DNA from: Nocardioides ungokensis
GTDB lineage: Bacteria > Actinomycetota > Actinomycetes > Propionibacteriales > Nocardioidaceae
Assembly: GCF_013466985.1 (NCBI RefSeq)
Contig: NZ_CP059164.1
Location: forward strand, 3,729,001 to 3,793,000
Direction: 5' to 3'
DNA: 64,000 nucleotides
Position 1 is the first letter of the stretch. Every line of letters starts with the position of its first letter. A program made the translations under genes and the position numbers. Below the pieces are notes generated by a model that was given only the letters and a program-made list of their open reading frames with translations, had not been told where the DNA came from and made no database searches. Below, one piece after another: positions 43,270-53,525 of this stretch.

Positions 43270-44808
43270 TCATCGGCCGGATGCGGTATCGGCGTAGTCC
43301 TCGCGCAGCCGGCCCTTGACCATCTTCCCGGTGGGTGTGCGCGGCAACGCCTCGCGGAAGTGGATCTCCCGCGGCACCTTGTAGTGCGCGATGCGCTCGC
43401 GCGCGTACGCCGTGAGCTCGGCCGCGAGGGCGTCCCCGGGCTCCGCACCGGGTGCCGGCTGGACGAAGGCCACCACCCGCTCCCCCATCTCCTCGTCGGG
43501 GACGCCGATCACGGCGATGTCGACGACCGCGGGGTGCAGGCTGAAGAGGTCCTCGACCTCCTGCGGGTAGATGTTCACCCCGCCGCTGATGATCATGAAC
43601 GCCTTGCGGTCGGTCAGGTAGAGGAAGCCCTCGTCGTCGACGTAGCCGAGGTCGCCGACGGTGGTCCACGTCGGGTGCGCGGGATGCTGCGTGCTCGCGG
43701 TCTTCTCGGGGTCGTTGTGGTAGGCGAAGGGCACCTCGTCGCGCTCGAAGTAGATCGTCCCGACCTCGCCCGGACCGACCTCCCGGCCGTCCTCGGCGCA
43801 GACGTGCAGGATGCCGAGCAGGGCCTTGCCGACCGAGCCGGGGTGCGCCAGCCACGTCTCGGAGTCGATCATCGTCGCGCCGTTCGCCTCGGTCGAGGCG
43901 TAGTACTCCTGCACGATCGGGCCCAGCCACTCGATCATCCGGCGCTTCACCTCGACCGGGCACGGCGCGGCCGCGTGCACGACGTACCGCAGCGAGCCCA
44001 CGTCGTACGACGCGCGGACCTCGGGCTCGAGCTTGAGCAGCCGCACGAACATCGTCGGGACCATCTGGGTGTGGGTGACCCGGTGCTCCTGGATCGCGCG
44101 AAGCGCACCCTCGGCGTCGAACTTCTCCATCATCACCAGCGTCCCGCCGAGCGCGTGCACCACGCCGCCGAAGCGCAGCGGCGCGGCGTGGTAGACCGGC
44201 GCCGGCGAGAGGTAGACGGTGTCCTGGCCGAAGCCGTAGAGGCCGCCGAAGATGTTCACGTAGGAGTAGCCCGGCTCGTCGACCCGGATCTTCGGGAGCG
44301 CCACCTTCACGCCCTTGGGCCGCCCGGTGGTGCCGGAGGAGTAGAGGAAGTCGTCCCCGTGCGGCTGCTCGGGGAGCGGCTCGTCCCCGGCGGCCGACAG
44401 CGCGGCCTCGTAGTCCTCGAAGCCCGGCACCGGCGGCCCGTAGACGAGCCGCTCCCCCACCTCGACGTCGAGCCCCCGCACCAGCTCGGCCTTGGCCCCG
44501 GACACCACCAGCGCCCTGGCGCCGCAGTCCCGGACGATGTACGACGCCTCGTCGGCCGACAGGTTGTGGTTGACCGCGCTGATGTAGAGCCCCGACCGCA
44601 GCGCGGCCCAGTAGACCTCGTAGGCCTCGGGGGTGTTGTCGCTGAGCAGGGCGACCACGTCACCCTTGTCAAGCCCGCGGTCCCGGAGGTGCCGGGCCAG
44701 GCGGAGGCTACGGGCGTCGAGCTCGGCGTAGGTCAGCGTGCGGCCGGACCCGGCCATCACCAGGGCGGGCTTGTCAGGGGTGGTCGCGGCCCAGGTCCCG
44801 GGGTACAT
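43270..44808 (-). CDS. Acyl-CoA synthetase (FadD-type AMP-binding protein)
   Basis: A 512-residue adenylate-forming enzyme that activates a carboxylic acid to acyl-CoA through acyl-AMP. Motifs in order: FLYSSGTTGRPKGVKVALP (P-loop), EYYASTEANGATMIDSETW (aromatic/A5 region), TTVGDLGYVDDEGFLYLTDRKAFMIISGGVNIYPQEVE (A7-A8), and PRTPTGKMVKGRLREDY with the A10 Lys. It belongs to the FadD family used for fatty acids, steroids or other lipids; the substrate is not predictable. ATG 44808 has TAGTGT at 44815-44820, six nt upstream, so leaderless. Divergent from the MMPL transporter. Confidence 0.95.
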   Translation of the reverse strand: MYPGTWAATTPDKPALVMAGSGRTLTYAELDARSLRLARHLRDRGLDKGDVVALLSDNTPEAYEVYWAALRSGLYISAVNHNLSADEASYIVRDCGARALVVSGAKAELVRGLDVEVGERLVYGPPVPGFEDYEAALSAAGDEPLPEQPHGDDFLYSSGTTGRPKGVKVALPKIRVDEPGYSYVNIFGGLYGFGQDTVYLSPAPVYHAAPLRFGGVVHALGGTLVMMEKFDAEGALRAIQEHRVTHTQMVPTMFVRLLKLEPEVRASYDVGSLRYVVHAAAPCPVEVKRRMIEWLGPIVQEYYASTEANGATMIDSETWLAHPGSVGKALLGILHVCAEDGREVGPGEVGTIYFERDEVPFAYHNDPEKTASTQHPAHPTWTTVGDLGYVDDEGFLYLTDRKAFMIISGGVNIYPQEVEDLFSLHPAVVDIAVIGVPDEEMGERVVAFVQPAPGAEPGDALAAELTAYARERIAHYKVPREIHFREALPRTPTGKMVKGRLREDYADTASGR

Positions 44809-44809
44809 G

Positions 44810-44844
44810 GCCCGACACTAGCCGGGTGACTGGTCTAGTCGGGC
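44810..44844. promoter_or_regulatory. Imperfect inverted repeat between fadD-like and MMPL genes
   Basis: GCCCGACACTAG (44810-44821) and CTAGTCGGGC (44835-44844) form an imperfect inverted repeat overlapping the fadD promoter hexamer. Candidate operator shared by the divergent genes; the rest of the 150-bp gap has no further clear signal. Confidence 0.35.
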
Positions 44845-44958
44845 CATGTCGAGCGCCGGGCATGTGCCCCCATCGGGCGATGAATTCCGGAGCCCGAAGG
44901 GGTCTGATCGGGGGAAACCCTGATGCCGACTGTCCCTTCCTTCTGATGGAGTTCTCCC

Positions 44959-47087
44959 ATGCATCGTCAGATTGCCGGAAAGCTCACCGGCCGTGTCACC
45001 AAGTGGATCGTCCTGGTCGCCTGGCTCATCATCGTCGTGGTCGCCAGCGGGTTCGCCGCCAAGCTCACCGACGTCCAGAACAACGAGTCCTCCTCCTGGC
45101 TGCCCGCCAGCGCCGAGTCGACCCGTGCACTCGACAAGCTCAACGCGTTCCAGGACCCGAACAACCTGCCCACCACCGTGGTCTACGAGTCCAGCTCGGG
45201 CCCGCTCAGCAAGGCCGACCTGGCCCAGATCGAGAGCCAGGCCACGGAGTTCGCCCAGATGAAGGGCGCGGTCCCGAACAGCGTGATCAGCCCTGCCTCG
45301 GCCCAGAAGCTCGGGATCGAAGCGGTCTCCCAGGACGGGCAGGTCGCACAGACCCAGGTCACGTTCAACTTCGGCAAGAACGGCTGGAACAAGATGCCGG
45401 ACGTCGCCAGCGAGCTGCGTGACATGGCGGCGATCGACGGCGTGAGCATCCACATTGCAGGCCAGGGCGGCCAGGCCGCCGACTCGGCCAAGGCCTTCGA
45501 GGGCCTCGACAGCACCCTGCTCTTCGCGGCCGGTGCCGTGGTGATCATCATCCTGCTGCTGACCTACCGCAGCCCGGTCCTGTGGATCCTGCCCGTGTTC
45601 TCCGCGGTCGTGGCGCTCTTCACCGCCCAGGCGGTCATCTACTTCCTGGCGAAGTACGCCGACCTCACCGTGAACGGCCAGAGCCAGGGCATCCTGACCG
45701 TGCTGGTCTTCGGCGCCGGCACCGACTACGCGTTGCTGCTCGTGGCGCGCTACCGGGAGGAGCTGCGCCGCCACGACGACCGGCACGAGGCGATGGCGTT
45801 CGCGCTGCACCGTGCGGCCCCGGCGATCGTCGCCAGCGCGGCCACGGTGGTCCTGGGCATGCTCTGCCTGCTCTTCGCCGAGATGAACTCCACCGCTGGC
45901 CTGGGCCCGGTCGCCGCCATCGGCATCACCGTCGCCCTGCTGGTGATGATCACCCTGCTGCCCGCGCTGCTCGTGATCACCGGCCGGTGGGTGTTCTGGC
46001 CCAAGCGCCCGGCGTTCGGCTCCGCGGAGCCGACGGCGTCCGGCCTGTGGGCCAAGGTGGGTCGCCGGATCTCCGTGCGTCCCCGCGCCGTGTGGGTCGG
46101 CACCGCCGCGGCCCTCGGGGTGGCCTGCCTCGGGATGTTCTCCCTCAACGCCCACGGCCTCACGACCGAGGAGTCCTACACCAAGGACTTCGACTCGATC
46201 ATCGGCCAGCGCGCGCTCACCGACCACGGGCTGATGGACCAGTCCAACCCGCTGATGGTGGTCGCGAACGCCGAGCAGGGCGGAGCGGTGGCGAAGGCCC
46301 TGTCCGGGGTCAACGGCATCACCGACGTCCTCCCGCCGCGCACGGAGGGCGGGGTGGCGTACGTCCAGGCGACGATCACCAGTGACGCCCTGTCCCAGAA
46401 GGCCTTCGACACGGTGACCGCGGCTCGTGACGCCGTGCATGCCGTCCCGGGCGCCGACGCCCTGGTGGGCGGCTACTCCGCGATCTCGCTCGACGTGGAG
46501 AACGCCTCGGGCCACGACAACCTGGTCATCATCCCGATCGTGCTCCTCGTGGTGATGCTCATCCTGATGGTGCTGCTGCGGTCGATCCTGTCCCCGCTGC
46601 TGCTCATCGGCACCGTGGTGCTGTCGTTCGGCGCCGCGATCGGGCTCTCGGCGCTGATGTTCAAGCACCTCTTCGGCTTCGCCGGCCAGGACGCGTCGTT
46701 CCCGCTGTTCGTGTTCGTCTTCCTGGTCGCGCTGGGGATCGACTACAACATCTTCCTGATGACACGGGTGCGGGAGGAGACCCAGTCCCGCGGACGCGGC
46801 CGGGCTCGCTGGTCGCGCTGTCGGCCACGGGCGGCGTGATCACCTCCGCCGGGCTGGTGCTCGCCTCGACCTTCCTGGTCCTCGGCACACTTCCGCTGGT
46901 CGCGTTCGTCGAGATCGGGGTGGCGGTCGCGCTGGGCGTCATCCTGGACACGATGGTCGTCCGCCCGGTCCTGGTCACCGCGCTCAACCTCGACCTGGGC
47001 AGCCGGATCTGGTGGCCCAGCAGGCTCGACCGCGGCGACCACACGGTCGCCCCGGAGGAGCCCGTGAAGGAGACCGCGTCGGTGTAG
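44959..47087 (+). CDS. MMPL/RND-family membrane transporter (one frameshift)
   Basis: About 708 residues with the MMPL layout: TM1 (IVLVAWLIIVVVASGFAAKL), an outer domain, five helices (VVIIILLLTYRSPVLWILPVFSAVVAL, GILTVLVFGAGTDYALLLVARYREEL with the GTDY motif), and a second repeat with LLVVMLILMVLLRSILSPLLL and FVFLVALGIDYNIFLMTRVREE (GIDY motif). The Asp-Tyr pairs form the proton relay. After REETQSRG one base is lost near 46795; the next frame continues RPGSLVALSATGGVITSAGLVLASTFLVLGTLPLV to the TAG at 47085-47087. Such transporters export lipids or drugs. Adjacent fadD suggests lipid export, an inference. Confidence 0.93.
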
Positions 47088-47153
47088 CGACACCGGGTCC
47101 GCGCGCTGGTCCCCGGGGCTCCCGGGGACCAGCGCACGGCTAGCCTGAGGACG

Positions 47154-49734
47154 ATGAGCGAGCAGCCGACACCCCAGCAGGTACGCCGTGCCCTCGCCCG
47201 GGCCGAACGGGGGGCCGCGCTGGACGTCCCGGAGGCCACCGTGCTCCTGGCCGCGCGGGGCGAGGACCTCGATCGGCTCTGTGCCGCGGCCGCCCGGGTC
47301 CGGGACGCCGGACTGGTCGCGGCCGGCCGGCCGGGGGTGGTGACCTACTCGCCCAAGGTGTTCGTCCCGGTGACCCGCCTGTGCCGCGACCGCTGCCACT
47401 ACTGCACGTTCGTGACCGTCCCCGGCAAGCTCGCCAAGGAGGGCAGGGCGCCGTACCTCTCGCCTGACGAGATCCTCGAGATCGCCCGGCGGGGAGCGGA
47501 GCTCGGCTGCCTGGAGGCCCTCTTCACGCTGGGCGACCGGCCCGAGGACCGATGGCCCGAGGCGCGCGCGTGGCTCGACGAGCAGGGCTACGACTCCACC
47601 CTGGCCTACGTGCGGGCGATGGCGGTCCGGGTGCTGGAGGAGACCGGGCTGCTGCCCCACCTCAACCCCGGCGTCATGTCGTGGGAGGAGATGAACCGGC
47701 TCAAGCCGGTCTCCCCCTCGATGGGAATGATGCTCGAGACGACCTCTCGCCGGCTCTACGAGGACAAGGGGCAGGCCCACTTCGGCTCGCCCGACAAGGA
47801 CCCCGAGGTCCGCCTCCGGGTGCTCGAGGACGCCGGCCGACTCTCGATCCCTTTCACCACCGGCCTGCTCGTCGGCATCGGCGAGACCCTGACCGAGCGT
47901 GCCGAGACGATCTTCGCGGTGCGCGCGACCTCGCGGCGCTACGGCGCGGTCCAGGAGGTCATCGTCCAGAACTTCCGCGCCAAGCCCGACACCGCGATGC
48001 GTGACACCGACGACCTCGAACTGGAGGAGTACCTCGCCACGATCGCGGTCACCCGGCTCGTGCTGGGCCCGAAGGCCCGGGTCCAGGCACCGCCGAACCT
48101 CGTCGACACCGCCCCTGACTCCGGTGAGTGTCGCGCCCTGCTCGACGCCGGCATCGACGACTGGGGCGGGGTCTCCCCCCTGACCCCCGACCACGTGAAC
48201 CCCGAGCGCCCCTGGCCCTCCCTGGACCGGCTGCGGGAGATCACCGCCGGGGCGGGCCTCGACCTGCAGCCGCGCCTCACGGTCCACCCCGAGTACGTCC
48301 GGCAGGGCGAGCCGTGGCTCGACCCCCGCGTCTCCGCCCACGTCGCCGCACTGGCCACCGACGACGGCCCTCTCGCCGGCCTGGCCCGTCCCGGCGTACG
48401 CCCGACCGGGCTGCCGTGGCAGGAGCCCGACGGCGGCTTCGCCCACCTCCACGGCCGGGGCGGGACCGGCCGCACCGACCTGCACACCGAGGTCGACACC
48501 ACCGGGCGCACCCACGACCGGCGCTCCGACTTCGACGACGTGTACGGCGACTGGGACGAGCTGCGTGATGCGGTAGTCCGTGACGCTCCTGCTGTCGCGG
48601 GGCCTCCGGGACAGCAGAAGCGTCACGGACTACCGCGCGACCACGACGGACACGCCGCCCTGGCTGCCGCCGAGGCCGACCCGGGCAACCTGTCCGACGA
48701 GCACGCGCTCACCCTGATGACCGCCGAGGGCGAGCTGCTCGACCAGGTGTGCCGCCTCGCCGACGCGCTACGCCGGGACGCCGTCGGCGACGACGTGACC
48801 TACGTGGTCAACCGCAACATCAACTTCACCAACGTCTGCTACGTCGGCTGCCGGTTCTGCGCCTTCGCCCAGCGCCGGACCGACGCAGACGCGTTCTCCC
48901 TCTCGCTGGGGCAGGTCGCCGACCGCGCCGAGGAGGCGTGGCAGCTCGGCGCAACCGAGGTCTGCATGCAGGGCGGCATCGACCCCGAGCTGCCCGGCAC
49001 CGCCTACTTCGACCTCGCCGCAGCGGTCAAGCAGCGCGTGCCCGGGATGCACGTGCACGCCTTCTCCCCCATGGAGATCGTCAACGGCGCCACCCGTACG
49101 GGCCTGTCGTTCGAGGACTTCCTGATCAAGGCCCGGGAGTCCGGCCTGGGCTCGGTCCCGGGCACCGCCGCGGAGATCCTCGACGACGACGTCCGCTGGG
49201 TGCTCACCAAGGGCAAGCTCCCGACGCAGACGTGGATCGACGTCATAACCACCGCGCACCGGGTCGGGATCCCCACGACCAGCACGATGATGTACGGCCA
49301 CGTCGACAACCCCCGCCACTGGGTCCAGCACCTGCGCGTCCTCTCCCGCATCCAGGACGAGACGGGCGGCTTCACCGAGTTCGTGCCGCTGCCCTTCGTG
49401 CACACCTCCGCGCCGATCTACCTCGCCGGGGTGGCGCGCCCCGGCCCCACGCTGCGCGACAACCTCGCCGTCCACGCGCTGGCCCGGATCCTGCTGCACG
49501 GCCGGATCCACAACATCCAGACCAGCTGGGTCAAGCTCGGCGTGGACGGCACCCACCCGGGCCATGCTCGACGCCGGCGCCAACGACCTGGGCGGCACCC
49601 TGATGGAGGAGACGATCTCGCGGATGGCCGGCTCGGAGCACGGCTCCGCCAAGACCGTCGCGGAGCTCGAGGAGATCGGGGCGGCCATCGGGCGCCCCGT
49701 CCGGCAGCGGACCACGACGTACGACGTGCGCTGA
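47154..49734 (+). CDS. fbiC: F420 synthase FbiC: fused CofG and CofH radical-SAM domains (one frameshift)
   Basis: Builds the deazaflavin FO from tyrosine and a flavin precursor, the core of cofactor F420. The CofG half has the radical-SAM triad [10 protein letters not shown] (residues about 78-87) and the CofH half has [10 protein letters not shown] (about residue 563). The linker between them contains a 67-nt palindrome (48570-48636) coding [21 protein letters not shown]. Near 49553-49563 the frame shifts at GVDGT; a different frame gives [29 protein letters not shown] and the end at 49732-49734. About 860 residues, normal for FbiC. ATG 47154 is 7 nt after TAGCCT (47141-47146). It supports the F420-dependent LLM enzyme in this window. 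Confidence 0.96.
48570..48636. repeat. 67-nt palindrome inside fbiC
   Basis: An 18-bp perfect stem (48570-48587 with 48619-48636), one mismatch (48588/48618), then 8 more pairs (48589-48596 with 48610-48617) around a 13-nt loop. It lies in frame in the linker between the CofG and CofH halves. Looks like an inserted palindromic element or an mRNA hairpin. Confidence 0.9.
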
Positions 49735-49751
49735 GCCGCCCCCCGGACGCG

Positions 49752-49793
49752 ACCGAGGCCACCCGTGCCTCGCGGCAGACGGGTGGCCTCGGT
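49752..49793. terminator. Bidirectional terminator after fbiC
   Basis: A 15-bp perfect stem (49752-49766 with 49779-49793) and 12-nt loop between the convergent fbiC and sugar-permease genes. Confidence 0.85.
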
Positions 49794-49819
49794 GTTCGGG
49801 GGCTCGGTCCGGGGACAGA

Positions 49820-51250
49820 TCAGGTGCGCTGCGACCTCTTGCGCGAGATCGCGTCGACGGCTGCTGCGGCGAGCAGCACGACGCCCGTGATCACCTGCTG
49901 GTACTGCACGCCGAGGTTGGGCTTGAGACCCAGACCGTTCGGGATGATCACGATCACCAGGGCACCGAGGACGGCGTCCCGGGGCTTGCCGCGGCCACCG
50001 AAGAGCGACGTGCCGCCGATGACCGCTGCTGCGACCGAGAACAGCAGGATGTTGCCGGCGCCCAGGTCCAGCGACACCGAGTGCGACGTGGAGCCCAGCA
50101 GGATGCCGCCGAAGGCGCCGAACGACGAGCAGAGGACGAACGCGGTGACCTTGATGTGCACCACGTCGATGCCGGCGCGGCGCGCGGCCTCGGCGTTGCC
50201 GCCGGTGGCGTAGAGGTGCCGTCCCCAGGTCGTCTTCGTGAGCGCCAGGCTGCAGGCGATCATGATCGAGATCGCGATGACCGCCGCCCACGGGATGCCC
50301 GCAATGACCAGGTAGGGGTTGGTGTTGCGGTTCTGGCAGGCCAGGTAGGTCACGACGATGCCGACGAACGCGATCACCCCGCCGCGGAGCAGGACCAGGC
50401 TGAGCGCGTCGTGGGCGAGGCCGGCCCGCTGGGCCGAGATCGACTTCCACAGCGTGAAGGCCATGTAGCCCGCGACGACCACGATCGTGAAGACCCAGCT
50501 CCAGAACACCGAGAGATTCGCGTTGGCGAGGTTGTACCAGAGGTTGAAGTTGGTGGTCCCGATCGGCTGGGAGTTGAGGACGAAGAGCAGCACGCCCTGC
50601 CAGGCAAGGAACAGCGCCAGGGTGACGATGAAGCTCGGGATCCCGACCTTGGCGACCAGGAAGCCGGTCACGACGCCGACCGCCGCACCGAGGGCCACGG
50701 CCCCCATCATCGCGAGGGTCACGTTGTTGTCCACGAGCCCGGCTGCGACCAGCACGACGCCGAGCGTCACCACCACCGCGCCGCTCCAGGCCTTGAGCCA
50801 GACCGCGAGCGCGATCGCGGCCAGCATGAAGACCAGCAGGGACCAGTAGAGGAAGGACGGGAGCACGCCGTGCAGGTCACCGGAGAACACGGCACGGGCT
50901 GCGAACGCGGCACACATGCCGCCGGTCGTGCCGGCGGACAGGTCGATCTCGCCGAGGAGCAGCACGAACACCAGGCCCATGCCGATCACGGCGATGTAGG
51001 CGCCCTGGCCGGGCAGGTTGCCGATGTTGTTCTTCGACAGGAAGCGGTCGCTGACCTGGGCGAAGATGATGACGAGGACGATGAGGCCCATGATCGAGGG
51101 CAGCGCGCCGGGGTCACCTGAACGCAGCTTGCCGATGTAGGACCGGAAGGCGCCGGGGATGGTCTGGCGCTCGACGTCGAGGGAGAAGCTGGAGGCCCGC
51201 TCGGGCCCGGCACCCTTGGCCGGAGGGGCGGTCTCGCTGGTGGCAGACAT
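49820..51250 (-). CDS. Sugar ABC transporter permease, XylH/RbsC type
   Basis: Membrane permease of about 476 residues with ten or more helices, of the ribose/xylose BPD_transp_2 family. Typical text: [110 protein letters not shown] and [32 protein letters not shown]. The start chosen is ATG 51250 with GAGGAAG before it. Third gene of an operon in the order binding protein, ATPase, permease. Xylose or a related pentose is the likely substrate by family resemblance; I have not proved it. Confidence 0.92.
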   Translation of the reverse strand: MSATSETAPPAKGAGPERASSFSLDVERQTIPGAFRSYIGKLRSGDPGALPSIMGLIVLVIIFAQVSDRFLSKNNIGNLPGQGAYIAVIGMGLVFVLLLGEIDLSAGTTGGMCAAFAARAVFSGDLHGVLPSFLYWSLLVFMLAAIALAVWLKAWSGAVVVTLGVVLVAAGLVDNNVTLAMMGAVALGAAVGVVTGFLVAKVGIPSFIVTLALFLAWQGVLLFVLNSQPIGTTNFNLWYNLANANLSVFWSWVFTIVVVAGYMAFTLWKSISAQRAGLAHDALSLVLLRGGVIAFVGIVVTYLACQNRNTNPYLVIAGIPWAAVIAISIMIACSLALTKTTWGRHLYATGGNAEAARRAGIDVVHIKVTAFVLCSSFGAFGGILLGSTSHSVSLDLGAGNILLFSVAAAVIGGTSLFGGRGKPRDAVLGALVIVIIPNGLGLKPNLGVQYQQVITGVVLLAAAAVDAISRKRSQRT

Positions 51251-51260
51251 GACGGCTTCC

Positions 51261-52046
51261 TCAGATGTTCGCGTTGGCGGTAGCGGGGGTGAGGCCGATG
51301 TCGCCACTGCGACCGGCTGTGATGAGCTCGACGATCTGGGTGGTGCTGGTGTCCGTGGTGAGGACCTCGGCGGCCACCCGGCCCAGGTAGAGGGCGGCGA
51401 CCCGGTCGGCGACCTCCATGACGTCGTTCATGTTGTGCGAGATGAGCACGACGCCGAGGCCCTGGTCGGCCAGCCGACGGACCAGGTCGAGGACCTGGCG
51501 GGTCTGGGCGACACCCAGCGCGGCGGTCGGCTCGTCGAGGAAGACGACCTTGCTGTTCCAGAGCACCGCCCGGGCGATCGCGACGGTCTGGCGCTGGCCA
51601 CCGGACAGGTTGGCGACGAGCTGGCGGACCGAGGAGACGGTGCGCACCGAGAGGCCCTTCAGGGTCTCGCGGGCCTTCTTCTCCATCTCGCCGTCGGCGA
51701 GCATGCCGAACTTCCGGATCTCGCGACCCAGGAACATGTTCTGGGTGATGTCGAGGTTGTCGGCCAGCGCGAGGTCCTGGTAGACGAACTCGATGCCCAG
51801 GCCGGTGGCGACGCGGGGATCGGTGAAGACCACGGGCTTGCCCTCGAACTTCACCTCGCCGCTGTCGATGTGGTTGATGCCGGCGATGCACTTGACGAGG
51901 GTCGACTTGCCGGCGCCGTTGTCGCCGACCAGGGCGGTGACCTCACCGGGATAGACGTTCAGGTCCACGTCGTGGAGGACATGGACGGGGCCGAAGCTCT
52001 TGTTGAGCTTCGTGATCTCGAGGATCGGTTCGGACACGGGTATCAC
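51261..52046 (-). CDS. Sugar ABC transporter ATP-binding protein (single NBD)
   Basis: A 261-residue ATPase with Walker A (GDNGAGKSTLVKCIAG), Q-loop (EFVYQDLAL), signature (NLSGGQRQTVAIARAVLW), Walker B (VVFLDEPTAALGV) and switch His (LISHNM). Classical XylG/RbsA/MglA ATPases carry two fused NBDs of about 500 residues; this has only one, so it is expected to work as a homodimer. GTG 52046 or GTG 52037 is the start. It is separated from the binding-protein gene by a strong hairpin. Confidence 0.93.
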   Translation of the reverse strand: MIPVSEPILEITKLNKSFGPVHVLHDVDLNVYPGEVTALVGDNGAGKSTLVKCIAGINHIDSGEVKFEGKPVVFTDPRVATGLGIEFVYQDLALADNLDITQNMFLGREIRKFGMLADGEMEKKARETLKGLSVRTVSSVRQLVANLSGGQRQTVAIARAVLWNSKVVFLDEPTAALGVAQTRQVLDLVRRLADQGLGVVLISHNMNDVMEVADRVAALYLGRVAAEVLTTDTSTTQIVELITAGRSGDIGLTPATANANI

Positions 52047-52085
52047 CGTCCAGTTCGCGGGGCCGGGGTCGGGGGGGTCTGAGCC

Positions 52086-52125
52086 CGATGATGGCCGGGC
52101 GAGAGACCCCGCCCGGCCATCATCG
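52086..52125. terminator. Intra-operon hairpin between the binding-protein and ATPase genes
   Basis: A 16-bp perfect stem (52086-52101 with 52110-52125) and 8-nt loop. Such hairpins often attenuate transcription and stabilise the upstream binding-protein message, giving more binding protein than ATPase or permease. Confidence 0.8.
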
Positions 52126-52140
52126 TGGGTGCAGCGTCGG

Positions 52141-53352
52141 TCAGGAAAGACCGATCTTGGCGCAGTCGCTCTCGATGCCCTTGCAGATCTCCGCCTTGGT
52201 CAGCGCCCCGGCGTCGATGACGTCCTGGATGTTGGCCTGCGTGATGACCTGGGCCGGCAGCAGCAGCGCCTGCAGGTTGTGGCTCGCCGACTGCGGGTCG
52301 TCGAACTTGGTCAGCGTGAGACCGGCCGAGGACGGGTCCTTGCCGGAGATGAGCGCCACCGCGAGCTTCGTGGCGGCGTCGGCCTCGAGGCTGACGTCCT
52401 TGAAGATCGTCATGCTCTGCTGACCGGTGATGATGTTCTGCAGGCCCTCGACGCCGGAGTCCTGGCCGGTGACGACCACGTGTCCGTTGAGGCCGGAGCC
52501 CTTGAGCACACCGATGACCGCGTTGGCGATGTCGTCGTTCGCGGCGACGACGCCGTCGACCTGGCCGCCGGCAGCAGTGAGCGCCTGGGTGAACGTGGGG
52601 GCGGCGTTGGAGATGGTCCAGCCCTTGACGACCGACTCAGACACGATGTCGAGCTTGCCGGCGGACTGCAGCGGGTCGAGCACCTCGTGGGCGCCCTTGG
52701 CGAAGAGGACCGCGTTGTTGTCGACGTCCTTGCCGCCGTCCATCATGATGATCTTCGGCTTCGTGACGCCCTGCGCGTTGAGGCAGTCGACCATCGTCTG
52801 TGCCTGCAGCTTGCCGACGTCCTCGTTGTCGAACGACACGTAGTAGGGCGCCGTGCCGCCGAGGTTCACCCGGTCGTAGTCGATGACCTTCACGCCGGCC
52901 TGGTCGGCCTGCTTCTCGACACCGGCACCGGACGGGGCGTCGATCGAGTCGATGATGAGCACCTTGACGCCCTCACCGATCATGCTCTGCGCGATCGAGG
53001 CGAACTTGCTGGTGCTGCCGCCGGCGTTCTGGACGTCCGGGGTGATCCCGGCGGCCTTGAGGCCCTTGGTGAGCAGCGGAGCGTCGTACAGCGTGTAGCG
53101 GGTCGACGAGGTGGTGTCGGGGAGGATCGCCCCCACCTTGCCCGATGCCTTCCCGGGGCTGCCCGAGGGCGGCGCCGAGGCGCCACTGGTGGGCGGGTTG
53201 TCCAGGCTGCAGGCCGCGCTGACGCCGCCGCTGCTGCTACTGCTGCTGTTCGAGCTGCTGTTGTCGGAGTTCGAGCCACAGGCGGCGAGGCCGGCTGTGC
53301 TCAGGGCGAGCGCAACCCCGAGGGGTGCGAGGCGGTGCAGAGGTGTGGACAC
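52141..53352 (-). CDS. Sugar ABC transporter substrate-binding lipoprotein, XylF type
   Basis: A 403-residue lipoprotein of the periplasmic-binding-protein type 1 family. Signal and lipobox: LAPLGVALALSTAGLAACG, lipidated Cys at about 25; then an Asn/Ser-rich linker. The body has KVGAILPDTTSSTRYTLYDAPLLTKGLKAAG, VKVLIIDSIDAPSGAGVEKQADQAGVKVIDYDRV, VSFDNEDVGKLQAQTMVDCL and VDGVVAANDDIANAVIGVLKGSGLNGHVVVTGQDSGVEGLQNI, matching XylF. Start is GTG 53352 with GAGGAG before it. Promoter TTGACG/GACACT lies at 53406-53434. First gene of the operon, divergent from the ROK regulator. Confidence 0.93.
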   Translation of the reverse strand: MSTPLHRLAPLGVALALSTAGLAACGSNSDNSSSNSSSSSSGGVSAACSLDNPPTSGASAPPSGSPGKASGKVGAILPDTTSSTRYTLYDAPLLTKGLKAAGITPDVQNAGGSTSKFASIAQSMIGEGVKVLIIDSIDAPSGAGVEKQADQAGVKVIDYDRVNLGGTAPYYVSFDNEDVGKLQAQTMVDCLNAQGVTKPKIIMMDGGKDVDNNAVLFAKGAHEVLDPLQSAGKLDIVSESVVKGWTISNAAPTFTQALTAAGGQVDGVVAANDDIANAVIGVLKGSGLNGHVVVTGQDSGVEGLQNIITGQQSMTIFKDVSLEADAATKLAVALISGKDPSSAGLTLTKFDDPQSASHNLQALLLPAQVITQANIQDVIDAGALTKAEICKGIESDCAKIGLS

Positions 53353-53405
53353 GTAGTTCTCCTCGACTGGGGGCAGCCCTCGGGGCGGCCTGATGATCTG
53401 TGACG

Positions 53406-53434
53406 AGTGTCGACGGTCACACGGTTGTCGTCAA
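53406..53434 (-). promoter_or_regulatory. Promoter of the sugar-ABC operon
   Basis: TTGACG (53429-53434) and GACACT (53406-53411) on the minus strand with a 17-nt spacer, 53 nt before the XylF-type start. Confidence 0.55.
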
Positions 53435-53461
53435 GACATGAACGCAAAAATGCCGAATCGA

Positions 53462-53484
53462 GATCATTGGACGAGTTAATGATC
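53462..53484. promoter_or_regulatory. ROK-type operator candidate
   Basis: GATCATT-N9-AATGATC is a perfect 7-bp inverted repeat in the middle of the 173-bp divergent region, directly next to the ROK -35 (53490-53495). It lies 28 bp beyond the binding-protein operon's -35. Confidence 0.6.
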
Positions 53485-53489
53485 ACATC

Positions 53490-53519
53490 TTGACCACAAC
53501 CGCCACGCGAGTGCACAGT
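53490..53519 (+). promoter_or_regulatory. Promoter of the ROK regulator
   Basis: TTGACC (53490-53495) and CACAGT (53514-53519), spacer 18 nt; the -10 ends six nt before ATG 53526, implying a leaderless transcript. Confidence 0.5.
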
Positions 53520-53525
53520 TCGTCC

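Noticed and set aside
5731..49734. Programmed frameshifting as an explanation for the many frame breaks
   Set aside because: No slippery heptamer plus pseudoknot pattern was evident, and the breaks hit unrelated housekeeping genes in both directions.
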